A stretch of DNA of 64,000 bases from Tethya wilhelma (Eukaryota; Porifera; Demospongiae; Tethyida; Tethyidae): positions 9,563,510-9,627,509 of the forward strand of contig CAXIPT010000001.1 of assembly GCA_964030475.1 (NCBI GenBank). The letters run 5' to 3'. Below the pieces are notes generated by a model. The model had not been told where the DNA came from and made no database searches. It worked only from the letters and a program-made list of their open reading frames with translations. The position numbers were made by a program, and so were the translations under genes. This document shows, one piece after another, positions 53,352 through 63,960 of the stretch. The first letter of the stretch is position 1. Every line of letters starts with the position of its first letter.

Positions 53352-53899
53352 ATAATGAAAGAAAATACTCTGAAACATTAATTGCAAGTGTGCTCTTTAT
53401 TCTGAAATTTTTGGAAATTTTGCAGTAGAAAACTAACAGTAGTAGTACAAACTTGAGAGTAATGAATGCAATGGTACCAATTGGTCAGACGAACTGTTTT
53501 GCTCAGCATACCAAAATTTACAGTCAAGAAGAAAGAGACTATAAAGCAACAGGAGATATGACATACTAGTAACTGGATGGATATGTACTATAATGTAAGT
53601 CATAAAATTTAGCAGTTTAGCACCCCTTCAGCTACAGCTGCTTATGATTATGACTCTTAATGCCTTCATTTAAAAGCTCTTTTCTGCAACACCTCCTAGC
53701 AAATGTTAGGATGGTCCTTGCCTCTGCCAACTCTACTATCTCAGGTGCATTAAGGACTGGGACCTCGAATTATTGCTAAGTCAGCAAATAATGCGCGCCC
53801 CGTAAGCAGCTATAGCAACGTGGCCATGCCCCTTTTACTCACACGAAAAAATCTCGAGATTTCGCTCTTCACACGCTGTATCTTGCCCGGATACATTTA
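53352..53899. other. Non-coding upstream of the 54-kb ORF
   Basis: Possible decayed coding remnants on the minus strand around 53640-53750 (ELAEARTILTFARRCCRKEL) precede the next gene, but no intact frame exists. Confidence 0.35.
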
Positions 53900-54211
53900 G
53901 CTGCTTTGGACCACAACCACCATATTGAGAGGGAGTACAAAATGTATGGTGAACGACATCAATATCAAAGGGTGTGGAGAAGAAGATCAAAACACTGGGA
54001 TGCAATTCCAAAAAAAGTTGAAAAGAAGTACAAGTATATCAGTGAATTGATCAGTGCTGTTTTCAAGTTTCGTGCAACACAAGAGAATCCTCTCAGAGGA
54101 ATGAGAGGGAAAAAACGCACAGGATCTGTAATAACTCCTCAATCCCCTCCTTCAACTTTAGAGATTGTCACAGCTAAACGGAGTCGTTACAGCTCTTCTG
54201 CTTCTTCGTAA
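53900..54211 (+). CDS. C-terminal exon of an uncharacterised sponge/cnidarian-type protein
   Basis: Open frame reading LAALDHNHHIEREYKMYGER, RVWRRRSKHWDAIPKKVEKK, YKYISELISAVFKF and a Ser/Thr/Pro-rich tail ending SSSASS*. The LDHNxHxxR start with a later K-x-W-x-x-x-P-x-K-x-x-K-x-Y-x-Y-I-x-E-L is a C-terminal module I associate with repeated genes in sponges and corals, often downstream of nuclease- or P2X7-tail-like regions. The first ATG in frame is at 53942. Upstream exons are not seen. Converges with the minus-strand gene ending at 54358. Confidence 0.45.
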   Translation, partial: AALDHNHHIEREYKMYGERHQYQRVWRRRSKHWDAIPKKVEKKYKYISELISAVFKFRATQENPLRGMRGKKRTGSVITPQSPPSTLEIVTAKRSRYSSSASS

Positions 54212-54357
54212 CTATCTTCCCCCCAATAATCCCATAACTTTGTTTATGAGTTAGTATATGTATGCAGTGGAATCATGATATGCCATTTACATAATAATTA
54301 TGTGATAATTGTTGCAGCAATTTAAACATGATATGTGAAATGAAAGTTATAAATCCA

Positions 54358-55215
54358 TCAGTATTCTTTATAACCCATGTAGTTCCCACTTGGAGAGGGA
54401 TACAACCTTCTTATCGCTAACACAACACAAGACGGTACCACACGACGGTTACCTCTGCCAAGGTAGCCATGGGTCCACAGAATGTATTGTCTGTATGCTG
54501 CCTTACGATAACTTGCAGGAGAGTAATCTACTGGATCTGCTCGTATGTCAGCTCTATTAAGAATTGCCACAGTAAGGATCATATGATCCACACATAGAGA
54601 AAAAAAGTTGTCATAGTTTGTGACACAAGTGGCTATCTTACAGCATACATTCTCAGTTGGTGTAGGCATTTCGCGGCAATTCTTGCACACACACCATGAG
54701 ACATTATTGTTTGGTTCGTTTTGTCGCTCTGGACTCACAGACTCTAACAGACTCTTCGCCAAACCAATTCCTCCAGAACCACATAACAATCGTGTAACAA
54801 GGATTGCAGTTGATCCACCGACAGACCACCAATGTATACCTGGACATTACAAACAGTAACTAGTTAGCATTCAGTTTGAGTATAGTGTTTGTATAATCAA
54901 TCAGGCAAACTACCTCTATATCCACAAGTTGCTGCTGTAGAGTAACTGTTTGTGTTGGTTGTTGCAGCACTTTATTCCTGCAAGGCTTTTTTCTGCTAGC
55001 ACCACACTTACAGTTGTCTGTACATGGTTTCTTTGCTGCCTTGCATGGGCATTTACCAACTCTCTGGCATGTGTTCTTACAGTTACAACTAATCTGTACA
55101 ATGCAGACACACTGATATCTGTATTCATCTGAACTGTCATGCACCGACTTACTTACTGTTGTTGCTGTGAGAGCCCTGTGGTATCGCTGGTGGTAGATTC
55201 TGGAGAAGAAGCCAT
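54358..55215 (-). CDS. CXC-domain plus P2X7-type C-terminal domain gene
   Basis: Minus strand. Exon 1 55215-55157 begins MASSPESTTSDTTG and ends in glutamines before GTAAGTAAG. Exon 2 (about 55120-54914) reads YQCVCIVQISCNCKNTCQRV, then GKCPCKAAKKPCTDNCKCG and ends before GTAGTTTG. It has the dense C-x-C spacing of a CXC/MSL2-like zinc domain. Exon 3 54839-54358 reads WCVCKNCREMPTPTENVCC, then VDHMILTVAILNRAD, then YRKAAYRQYILWTHGYLG and VVPSCVVLAIR, and ends YMGYKEY*. WCxCxxCxxMPTxxExxCC with the later AYRQ and the P-S-C-x-x-x-x-I-R match the cytosolic domain of P2X7 receptors and free-standing relatives. There is no channel part. The phases of the two short introns were not fully reconciled. 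Confidence 0.68.
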
Positions 55216-55574
55216 CGAAAACCCACTAGCCACGTGGTGGTGAGTATTATAGCGCTGTGTTTATAACCGTGTACCAGGAAACCACATAACCGCACTATGG
55301 CTTCAATACATGCGTTTGTACAACTTCCGTGCGACTGCGCCTTTAATGGGAACTAGCTCAGTTTCATCCTTGTATCCTTTCAGAATGATGATTTTGTTAA
55401 ATTTTCATCCATGTAGGTTTATTGCAGAAAATACGTCCTAAGAAGTAATAGAGAAGAAATTTATGCATACACGTCTAAAGCAATGTACATATTAAACAAG
55501 CCTAACAGATTTATCGAGATTATATACTCTGAGTTAAAACAATTTTGCACCCCAACGTTAACATGACTTGCACT

Positions 55575-55705
55575 ACTGTCCTGTACTTTTGTATACTTTT
55601 GTTGTAAACATTTGTCATTGTTCTTTTGTTGTAAACATTTGTCATGCTCTCTGTCCTGCCCTTTTGTTGTAAAGCTTTACATTTCTAACAGTCCTTTTAT
55701 TGTAT
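55575..55705. repeat. Short tandem repeat, unit about 29 bp
   Basis: CTTTTGTTGTAAACATTTGTCATTG is repeated about three times with decay (near 55589, 55621, 55657). Confidence 0.7.
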
Positions 55706-55739
55706 ACAAAGATTGTGAGGAAATGTCATTGTCAACCAA

Positions 55740-56084
55740 TTAGTCAGAGAAAGTATCTTGTACTATTGTATTCATCTTCATCTGATGAATATATCCTACA
55801 TAGTGAACTTTGACACGACTGGGATTCTGGGAGTCTCTTTCAACAATTTCTACTGGGTAAAGCTGTGAGTCTTTTTTCTTCTTTGGCCTCTCAGCCGGCA
55901 ACTTGTAGTATAGAAAGTGCTTGTAGTCCACACGCTGCTTCTCTCCAGCTCTCAAACGTGTTGCCATGCTAGCTAGCTGCTTGGTACCATGGTGCGCGCG
56001 TCGGCCTTCCCTGATCATGACGTCACTGATGATGTCATACGCGGGATTTTTCAAATTTTTTTTAGCTTCAAATTTCCTATTCAT
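55740..56084 (-). CDS. Single-exon ORF with chromo/Tudor-like segment, 114 aa
   Basis: Starts MNRKFEAKKNLKNP and contains a basic region AERPKKKKDS, then LYPVEIVERDSQNPSRVKVH followed by YVGY. The VEIVERD...RVKVHYVGY pattern is a chromo-barrel/Tudor-like strand pair found in several sponge and cnidarian repeated genes, where an acidic DEW normally follows. Here it continues IHQMKMNTIVQ, so the aromatic cage end is altered. It is 525 bases from the CXC/P2X7 gene on the same strand and may be an exon of something larger. Confidence 0.45.
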   Translation of the reverse strand: MNRKFEAKKNLKNPAYDIISDVMIREGRRAHHGTKQLASMATRLRAGEKQRVDYKHFLYYKLPAERPKKKKDSQLYPVEIVERDSQNPSRVKVHYVGYIHQMKMNTIVQDTFSD

Positions 56085-57969
56085 GATTGAAAAGTTTTGT
56101 AATGATGTAGTATTTTAAAACATCAGTGTTACTGTTTATCCAAAGTTAAGTCGTAGTTATCTGCAGGCTTAACTGGACTAGGCACTTTCTTTAATTATTG
56201 ACACTGATAAGCAATCTCTAGCAGGTTTAACATAGGTGATATTTAGATTAGTGGTCAATTAAAATTAGGATTGTGTAATCTTATAGGACACAAGTTCACT
56301 GTGTGGTTAAGTAAAGAGTCTCTTTTGGGAGCGTTTCTTGTTCGTCACTGGCTTTACTCAGGACAGCATATTAGCCTACTATCAACGAGATGATCTTGAC
56401 CTCTCAAAACAAGTACAGTGTGATGTTGAGGATGCATGATAAATCTGGTGCTAGGCTCTACTTTACCAATCCGTGTAAGATGGGGGTCTTTTTAGTGAGA
56501 CTGAAGGTATGTCGTATTTTTACACTGATTGGTAATTGTTCAGAAGTTTTTGGTGCAGCTGACACCATCAAAGTGTGGACTTCGCTAGACCATATTACTT
56601 ACATGTGACTTGATTCTGAAAACACCCACATGTATAAAATATAACCACTAACTCTATGTGTGTTTTTTTTGTTTTGTTTTTGTAATCAGACAAGGAGCCG
56701 ACAACTTTTTGTGGTTCGAATGTTATTGCACGTGACAAACTTGGGGTTGCTGTATGCATAGCATTGCAAGGAATTCACTCTACCGCTCAATGGTCCAGAG
56801 ACAATACACCCGTTTTGGCAAAACATTAGTCAGTTGTCTACTTCTGTAAGAGTAGAATCTATCGTTGTCATGTCACAGCCAAACAACAACAAAATAGCTG
56901 AGCTTACCAGTAGCCCTGAACATGTCAGAGCATAGGACAGCATTTGTTGATTGGAAGTTCTGAGAAGTTTGAGGGTATCATTATTATTTGGTTTCCCTTT
57001 ATTGGATAAAACTTATTTGCCAATAAATAAATTTTATCCATACAGCAGCCTGCTGCAGACAAACTGGATGGTTACAAATATTAGGTCTATTGATTAATAA
57101 AGACGAAATAATAAGACAACTACAAAGTATTTACGTAGCACTTATAATTATTGTTGTCACCTTGATATATAGTTATACACAAACATGCAGGTAAGAGATT
57201 TGTGGAACATGCGAGTGTCGTCAACATCAAATTAAAAACAATAATTATAATATACAATGTGACAATGACAAGAGATCATAATTCCATTCCTTTCCATTGG
57301 CAGCGCAGCGCATACATGTCTTTTCATTGGCATACCTAACTCCTGCCCAAATGGTATCATCAATCTATCAGCAAAAGCAATAAATAACATTGCAGCAATG
57401 TACCTAATTTCGACAGATATCTAATTTTGACAGCGTTTAATAGCACACTCAATGATGCTTGGCTGCAATTAACTGTACGCATATAAAAACAGGTGTGATA
57501 AGGACTTACATCCAAAGTTTGAAAAAAATCATGCCTCTTAATTGTTACAGCTGTGATGGGCAAAAAGTCAATTTACCGAATAATTCAATTTTCAGTAACC
57601 AGATATCTTATTCTCATTTCTGGAAGAACTATGATGGTGCTGGAGCTTGCAAACACAGTGAATGAACTTTAGATAAAGGGCGCTGTTGGGTGGGACAATT
57701 TTCAGAACTGTAGATCTTGCTGGGTACCAGGAATACAGGGTCAGCATGCGCCACATGCACTTGCAATAGCTCTAATTGACACATAATCTTTATTGTTTTT
57801 GGTTTTTTTCTTTTTTTTGAATCATGAACCACATGGCACCCTGCAAGGCAGTTTTCAGTCCTGTGTAGCTATTTGGGAACTTTTTTTCTGGACATGTCTT
57901 TGTTTGGGATAAGCTAACGGTGATATCTATTTCCCTTGCACTTCACAATGCCAAGGAAAAAGTTTGCAG
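56085..57969. other. No assignable gene
   Basis: A coding-like stretch at 56390-56510 (MHDKSGARLYFTNPCKMGVF, ending at a GTATGT donor) resembles an exon but matches nothing I know. The remainder is AT-rich. TTATCCA-type inverted words near 57003-57040 are minor. Confidence 0.35.
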
Positions 57970-59423
57970 TATCTTTGCTTATATATGCTGGTCCTCTGAC
58001 ATATAATTTTCTGCATCAGCTAGAACATGCCAGAGGCATTGCCTTACAGAAGAACAATTCAAAGCATTCTGTATCGTGAGTATAAACCTATTCAAGAAGG
58101 GTGTTTTCATTTTGAGTCTCTTGTGAAACATTTGGAACGTCATCATGCACCTAAGGTTATTTCCATAGAAGAAGATGCCCTATGTGTGATCTCTAGAATA
58201 AACATGACAGTGAGACTGATTGTCTAGTCAGCTTTGTCATGCTTTGTGATGATAACGAAATACCAATCACTGCATCTTTCAAAGCTAACTCTTTTGAGGG
58301 TATGCAAGCAATATTTCAAAGTGGGGAATTTGCAAAGTATGCATTTGTTTACATGGCCCAACCCCTTGCCAAAGGAATACCTGCCTTTTGTTTGGCATGT
58401 CTGGGCACCAACAATTAATAAGTTCACAACCGAGCATGTCCTTAAGAGGTAGCAATACATATATACTCTGAATGCAAAAAGCATGGAATTACTGTTGTCA
58501 GTTTTGGAGCTGATGGTGATTCACGTGAACTTAAGAGTATGCAAGTGTCTACCAATCTCATGATTGGAAGTAGCAATCCATTGGCTCCATTGTTACCTTC
58601 ATTCAAATGTGCTGACAATGTTCATATGTTCAAGACATCGTTCATGTACGTGCCAAACTGAAGTGTAGGCTTATTAAGCCCTCAATAGTCACAACCTACC
58701 ACTTAGAAGTTTTGTTGCTGGTGTTCACCACTTACGTATGGTTCACATGAGTTTTTAAAAGAAGAACATGGATTGAGGGAGCGAGATATCAATGACAAGG
58801 GTCGACAAACAGAACTATGAAGCCATACTTCGAATGACCAGCAAATTAATGCTTTCCTTACTACAGAGAATTCCAGATGCTAAAGGTACCATATAGCTTA
58901 CCTATTTGCACTCAGATGTGTGATTGATAGCTACCTTGACAAAAGCTTAAAGCCCTTGGAAAGAGTTAAGAAAGCCTGGTTTAGCATGAGGTACTGTTGT
59001 CAGTGGATAACACCCTCCCCTAATTATTCTCTAGGTGACAATTTTATCACCCTCAATGCTTACATGTGTATTGAACTGAATGCTCACTCAATTATCATTT
59101 TCTTATTGACACTCAGAAAATTATCAATCAATGTAGCATTTGTACCTTGGTTGCTTGGCTCTCAGTCCTGTGAGAAGACCTTCAGAGTGGCTCGAAGCAT
59201 GAGTTCAATTTTTTCCACTGTCATCAATTTTGGAATGCTTGGCCTTCTTCGACAACTGCACAGAATGAACATTCAGTCTTGCCTTGAATCTGAATCAGAA
59301 GAAACAGGAATTCGATATCCCAGGGTTGAAGCTCACAAAACTAAAGATGGACATAGCAAAGAGTCAGTTCAGTGTGTTGAAGATGTAACTGAGGAAAAGT
59401 TGACTGATGTCAGAGGACCATGA
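57970..59423 (+). pseudogene. Decayed transposase-like gene (GADGDSRELKSMQ / SQSCEKTFR family)
   Basis: Parts in order: MPEALPYRRTIQSILYREYK and FHFESLVKHLERHHAPKVIS (58027 frame), ITASFKANSFEGMQAIFQSG and YMAQPLAKGIPAFCL (58260-58400), FGADGDSRELKSMQVSTNLM (58500-58560), AKLKCRLIKPSIVT, LRERDINDKGRQN, DSYLDKSLKPLERVKKAWF (58927), FITLNAYMCIELNAHS and FVPWLLGSQSCEKTFRVARS then GMLGLLRQLHRMNI (59040-59270). The end is acidic. The family recurs in sponges and corals in my memory; the conserved D-G-D and SQ-x-CE-x-x-FR-x-ARS blocks suggest a transposase-derived core but this is not proven. Many frameshifts; the last 167-codon frame is still open. Confidence 0.55.
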
Positions 59424-59611
59424 TTTCTGTTCACAGTTGTGATTTCACTGATTTCAATATAGATTTGTATGATTTCATGACAGATTTCTGATTTCAATAT
59501 AGACTTCTGATTTTATACTAGCTATTCAGACATATATGACACTGTCTGTGCACAGTTACAAGTGAAGTTCCAGTTGTCTAAATCTTCAGGAATCTTCTCT
59601 TTAATTACTAG

Positions 59612-59714
59612 GTCGTCACATAATGTTGAGACGCAATCCACGAAAATTTTCCCCGCGAATTTCTATTCAAGACAAAAACGCAAAAATTTCCCCCCTCAAA
59701 AAATTCCCGCTATA
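59612..59714 (-). mobile_element. MITE family C, truncated copy
   Basis: Reverse-complement of the left half of the element at 29469: ends CCCGCTATA at 59714 and includes TTCTATTCAAGACAAAAACG and ATGTTGAGACGCAATCC. About 90% identical over 100 bases. Confidence 0.8.
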
Positions 59715-59718
59715 CAGT

Positions 59719-60596
59719 ATTCATTCCAATTTTAATTGCTAAAATCGTAATCAAATACGTTGCTAAGTGCAAATACACGAACTCCGTAAACTCTCTGTGT
59801 TAAAAGAATTTACATTTGTGGTACAATTTTAGTGTAGTATCAGAATTAATATGAATGATGTTAGTTGAAGCGCTAGGTACCCTTACGTCTAATATTGAAT
59901 ATCTGTCACAAACTCAGTTGGTATGAGAATTTTCAGAAAATTTCTGTATAGGTCTTAGCAATGCTAAAAAGCTGCCACAAAGTGCAGTTGGCACAATCAG
60001 TTCCATTGAGAAGCAAATTGTATGAACATTGATAGATAGTTAAATGGAACAAAAATGACACCTAAAATTTGGGCTAAAACTACACTCAAAGTGAGAGTCA
60101 CAATTGGGACATCTAGACTACACCACTTTCTGGTGTAACTGTAACACCCCTTTTTTCACAGTGAAGAGTTCATAAACAATGGTTGACGTATTGTTTGTTG
60201 AGCATTTGAGAAATACCACCATTCTTAAAAAGACATTAATAACAGTGAGTAACAAAATACCATTTGATGAGCTTATGATGACCATCTATAATAATTGCGA
60301 GCAAATTTTAGAAAACTAACCAGAAGCAGTAAAGTGCAAAATTCGAAATAGTGATTGCATTTTAATTGAAGCTAGCTTTTCTAAATTTGAAGTGCCTATA
60401 TATAGTTTTGGAGATACGAGCTCAAATATACCGACTATTCATTCCAATTTTACTTGCTAAAATCGTGATCAAATACTTTGCTAAGTGCGAGTACACGAAC
60501 TCCGTATACTCTCTATGTTAAAAAGAATTAAGGTTTGTGGTACAATTTTAGTGTAGTATCAGAATTTGAATGATGTTAGTTAAAGCGCTAGGGAGC
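59719..60596 (+). repeat. Direct repeat pair, about 160 bp each, 718 bp apart
   Basis: TATTCATTCCAATTTTAATTGC... AAGCGCTAGG at 59719-59878 and 60437-60596 are about 90% identical (shared blocks ACACGAACTCCGTA, GTGGTACAATTTTAGTGTAG). The 560 bases between contain no gene. It could be 1.2 units of a tandem repeat or the ends of a small element. Confidence 0.8.
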
Positions 60597-60677
60597 AATC
60601 AAGTGAGTCTGCACTACCATTTGCAGTCGATGAGTCAGTATAGACCTAATGGGGTCAAATAGGTCCACAAAGACAAA

Positions 60678-60735
60678 TGTGAGGCTCCAAGCGAAAACCG
60701 GTCGTTTGGGAAATTATTGTTTTTAGAGTAAAATG
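60678..60735 (+). repeat. Dispersed repeat, copy 2 (partner at 12499)
   Basis: TGTGAGGCTCCAAGCGAAAA... GTAAAATGTGG; it forms the exact 5' edge of the gypsy pol fragment, suggesting that the gypsy element was cut by or inserted into this repeat. Confidence 0.75.
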
Positions 60736-63010
60736 TGGTATTGTCAAAGAGAATCTGACAGAAGTGCAAGCTAAGCAGAAGGCATGGTATGATAAACATG
60801 TACGTTCTCGTGAGTTCAATGTAGGAGATCCAGTGCTAGTGCATTTGCCGACTTCTAGTAGTAAGTTACTAGCCCAGTGGCAAGGACCATACCAAATCTT
60901 AGAGAGGATGCAAAGTAACCTACTTGGTGGATATGCACGACAAGAGGAAAAGGAGGCGTGTCTTCCCCGTAAACATGTTGAAGCCATTCCAAGTCAGGAG
61001 GCCAACAGAAGCTAGCTACTGGGTGGAAGAAGTTGCCGACGAAGGCTGTGAGGGCGATGTGCCAGTTTGGAATGACAGCACTGAAGGAAGTACCAAGATA
61101 GGTCCACAGCTTACAGCAGGGCAACATGAACAGCTCAAGGAATTGCTATAGATGAGTACCAAGATGTGATGAAGAACAAGCCAGGACGCACCACCGTGAC
61201 AGAGCACAAATTGATACTGGTGCAGCCCACCCTATCCGCTTACCTCCTTACAGGTTGCCTCATGCGTACCGGGAGACGGTGCAAAAGGAGATAGATGAGA
61301 TGCTGGAGGAGGGAATCATTACAAGGTCATCAAGTGAGTGGGCATTCCCCATTGTCTTGGTCAAGAAGAAAGATGGGACTATGAGACTGTGTGTAGACTA
61401 CCGAAAACTGAACTCTGTGTCGACAGCAGATGAATACCCCATGGCTAGGATCGATGACCTCATAGATCGTATTGGTAAGGCCAAATTTATCACCACTTTA
61501 GATTTGACCAGAGGCTACTGGCATGCAGGTGCCAGTCAATAAGGACGATCAACACAAGACGGCTTTTACAACACCATTTGGGCTCTTCGAGTTCAACACA
61601 ATGCCATTTGGTCTAAATGGAGCACCTGCCACCTTTCAACAAATGATTGACCAGGTGATTGTGGATTTGCAAGACTACACGGCAGCCTACTTAGACGACC
61701 TTGTTGTCTACAGCGAGACTTGGGAAGAACATTTAGGCCACCTGAAAATGGTACTAGACCAGCTGCGGGGAGCCAGACTGACAGCAAAACATCGTAAGTG
61801 TCAGTTTGCAATGGAACAATGCATTTACCTAAGACACATTGTCGGTAATGGAGTTGTGCAGCCAGAGCAGAGTAAGCTTGATGCCGTTGAGTCATTTTCA
61901 ACTCCCCAAACCAAGAAACAAGTGAGAGCCTTTTGGGGGCTCACAGGTTAATATAGGAAGTTCAGTCCAAATTATGCTGAAGTTGCAGCACCGTTGACAG
62001 ATCTGACCAGGAAATCGGCACCCAACAACGTCAAATGGACAGGAAACTGTGATCGTGCATTTGTCCACCTCAAACACTTGTGCTCAGCGCCTGTACTACA
62101 GAGCCCTGACTTCACAAAGCCATTCACCCTCCAGACTGATGCATCCGATAGAGCTGTGGGAGCAGTATTGAGTCAAATAGATGAGCAAGGAGACGATCAT
62201 CGTGTCGGCTACTTTAGCCGTAAGTTACTGGGACGGGAAGAACGGTATTCAACAGTAGAAAAGGAATGCCTTGCAATAAAGTTAGGGGTGCGGGCCTTTC
62301 GAGTGTATCTGTTGGGGAAGCCTTTTACAATCCAAACAGACCATCGTTCGTTGGAATGGCTAGACAGGTTAAAGGAAAACAATTCGAGATTAACCCGATG
62401 GAGTCTTGCCTTGCAACCCTATTGATTTGTTGTCGAGCATCGTGCTGGAACTAAAAATGGAAATGCTGATACTCTTTCAAGGATTTTTGTAGCGACAAAC
62501 TAGTCTGCCGCTGGAGAAGGAGGGTGGAGTGTTAAGGATAGAACATTGGACTGTTTACTATGTTGTTATTATTGTTGTTTATTGTACTTTGTTTATAGTT
62601 TTGTTATCAGTGAGTGTATGCGGATTGATGCATGTTTAGTTAGTTGAGTTTTGTTCTGTACAATAGCCTTTGTGAATTCTGAATGGTCTTTGTGCAGTGT
62701 AGACTTAGTTCTTCTGTGGTTTAGTTAATTTGTGGTTCTACATCTATGACTCTGTATGCTAATTTACTAGTGTGAATATTGCATTGGTCTTTTGTACTAT
62801 ATAGAAGCTTGTGTCCTTACTTTTGTTGAGTTTTGTATAGGTCTTTGTGGAGCAATGCTCTCTCTTAGCGCTGTTGTTTAAATAGGATTTGTATTATTGA
62901 ACTTGAGCTAGCTATAAATAGATGCATTTTTTAACCAACATTTCTCTTAGAAATAATCAATTATTTTCAAAGTTGTCAACATCTTACGATCGCGCGTTCG
63001 GTCCTTCACA
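60736..63010 (+). mobile_element. Gmr1-like Ty3/gypsy retrotransposon, 3' half: integrase end, RT, RNase H, PPT, LTR
   Basis: In order: integrase C-terminal region (QAKQKAWYDKHVRSREFNVG, WQGPYQIL, VFPVNMLKPFQV) at 60740-61010, a linker, then reverse transcriptase from about 61240 (EGIITRSSSEWAFPIVLVKK, MRLCVDYRKLN, FGLFEFNTMPFGLNGAPATF, AAYLDDLVVYS with YLDD at about 61690). RNase H follows (FTLQTDASDRAVGAVLSQ, YFSRKLLGREERYSTVEKEC, TIQTDHRSLEWL) and ends HRAGTKNGNADTLSRI near 62490, then polypurine tract 62513-62529 and LTR. Integrase before RT is the order of Gmr1-type Ty3/gypsy elements and of Ty1/copia; the RT itself is gypsy-type. Damaged by a 4-base insertion at GYW (61520), a stop near 61950 (G*YRKF), a stop at 62423 and frameshifts in the integrase part. 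The 5' half is missing. Confidence 0.88.
62530..63010 (+). mobile_element. 3' LTR of the Gmr1-like element (481 bp)
   Basis: Starts TGTTAAGGATAGAACATTGG directly after the polypurine tract and ends GGTCCTTCACA; TGTTAAGGA and TCCTTCACA form the imperfect terminal inverted repeat. A TATA-like CTATATAGAAG lies near 62799. No matching 5' LTR in the window, so the right border is inferred from the CA end and terminal symmetry. Confidence 0.7.
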
Positions 63011-63037
63011 GCACTATAATTATTATAGCTAAAAACT

Positions 63038-63430
63038 CTACGTCAGGCACATAAAATTCTGCCGAAAGCTCGCTGGTGGATAAAAGGAGATGGAGTGGAT
63101 CTCATTTCTTGTCTTCAAGAGTCTGTCAGTGAAGAGTGGAACGGTGATGTTGACTTGGGAGATGGAAGTCTACAGAAGCTAAGGGCTGAATATCTCTCTC
63201 GAATCGACTCTGTCCCAAAACTTGATAATGTTGCTTCTTCTCATCTCATTCATCACCTGATCACTGATGTTGAAAAAGATCTTGATCAAATTTATGAGTG
63301 TAAGACATTGTAGATATTAGATGTGCAATATACATGAATACATTGAAATAAATTTGTTCCAGTATTGGTTAAAGCAAGCAAGGACTATGGTTCCAGTAAA
63401 GCTGACAAGTCTACGCATGATGCCGGTCTA
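63038..63430 (+). CDS. First visible exons of a sponge-type gene (WxIKGDGVDL family)
   Basis: Exon 63038-63299 reads LRQAHKILPKARWWIKGDGV, DLISCLQESVSEEWNGDVDL, GDGSLQKLRAEYLSRID and ends DQIYE before GTAAGA. The next exon starts at 63363 in the matching phase (LLVKASKDYGSSKADKSTHD). The W-x-I-K-G-D-G-V-D-(L/V) and W-x-G-D-V-D-L-x-D-G motifs recur in a multi-copy sponge family I recognise but cannot name. Upstream exons are cut off by the LTR ending at 63010. Confidence 0.55.
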
Positions 63431-63439
63431 ACCTTCTCT

Positions 63440-63960
63440 TTGTGGTGTTTTCGTAAGCTGTTGTTCTAGTTCTTGGATTCATGTCTAAAATTGAACCATC
63501 ACTTGTTAATTGATTCAAGTTCTTCAATGATATGCCAAAGGTGTCTCTTTTTGTCTGTCATTAGTTTATCATTCTGTTGTACGATATCATCCTTTAGTTT
63601 AATTTTTTACCTTTTTCTAGTAAGCTATTGTTTTGTAATCTAATAATCTGATGAAGTACTGGGATTTCTTGAGCATGTTGTTGTCTCATCTGACAATTCA
63701 CCTCATCCTTATGTTCTATAATGTCATCTTTGTCATGAAGTTTGTATCTTAGTTCTCTGATTTCTTCCTCTCTCTTAGTTGTATTATTACCAGCTGGTTC
63801 TGGTCTTTCTCAGGCTCTCCTAACACTTTTTATAGACTGAAGTGCTTCTTTCAGAGATCCTACTCTATGGCACAGCTTCTGAGCTGAAAGAAGTTCAATT
63901 TCACTGTCCTTGAGACAGTCAGTGCAATTGGTAGGAGAGGGTGCTTGGGATCAACCAGAC
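63440..63960 (-). pseudogene. Coiled-coil coding remnant
   Basis: On the minus strand a protein can be followed with a few stops: CLKDSEIELLSAQKLCHRVG, SLKEALQSIKSVRRA, REEEIRELRYKLHDKDDIIE, HKDEVNCQMRQQHAQEIPVL, HQIIRLQNNSLLEKGKKLN. Long heptad-like helix typical of a coiled coil. It faces the gene at 63.0 kb from the other strand and is probably a decayed copy of a related sponge gene. No enzyme motif. Confidence 0.45.
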
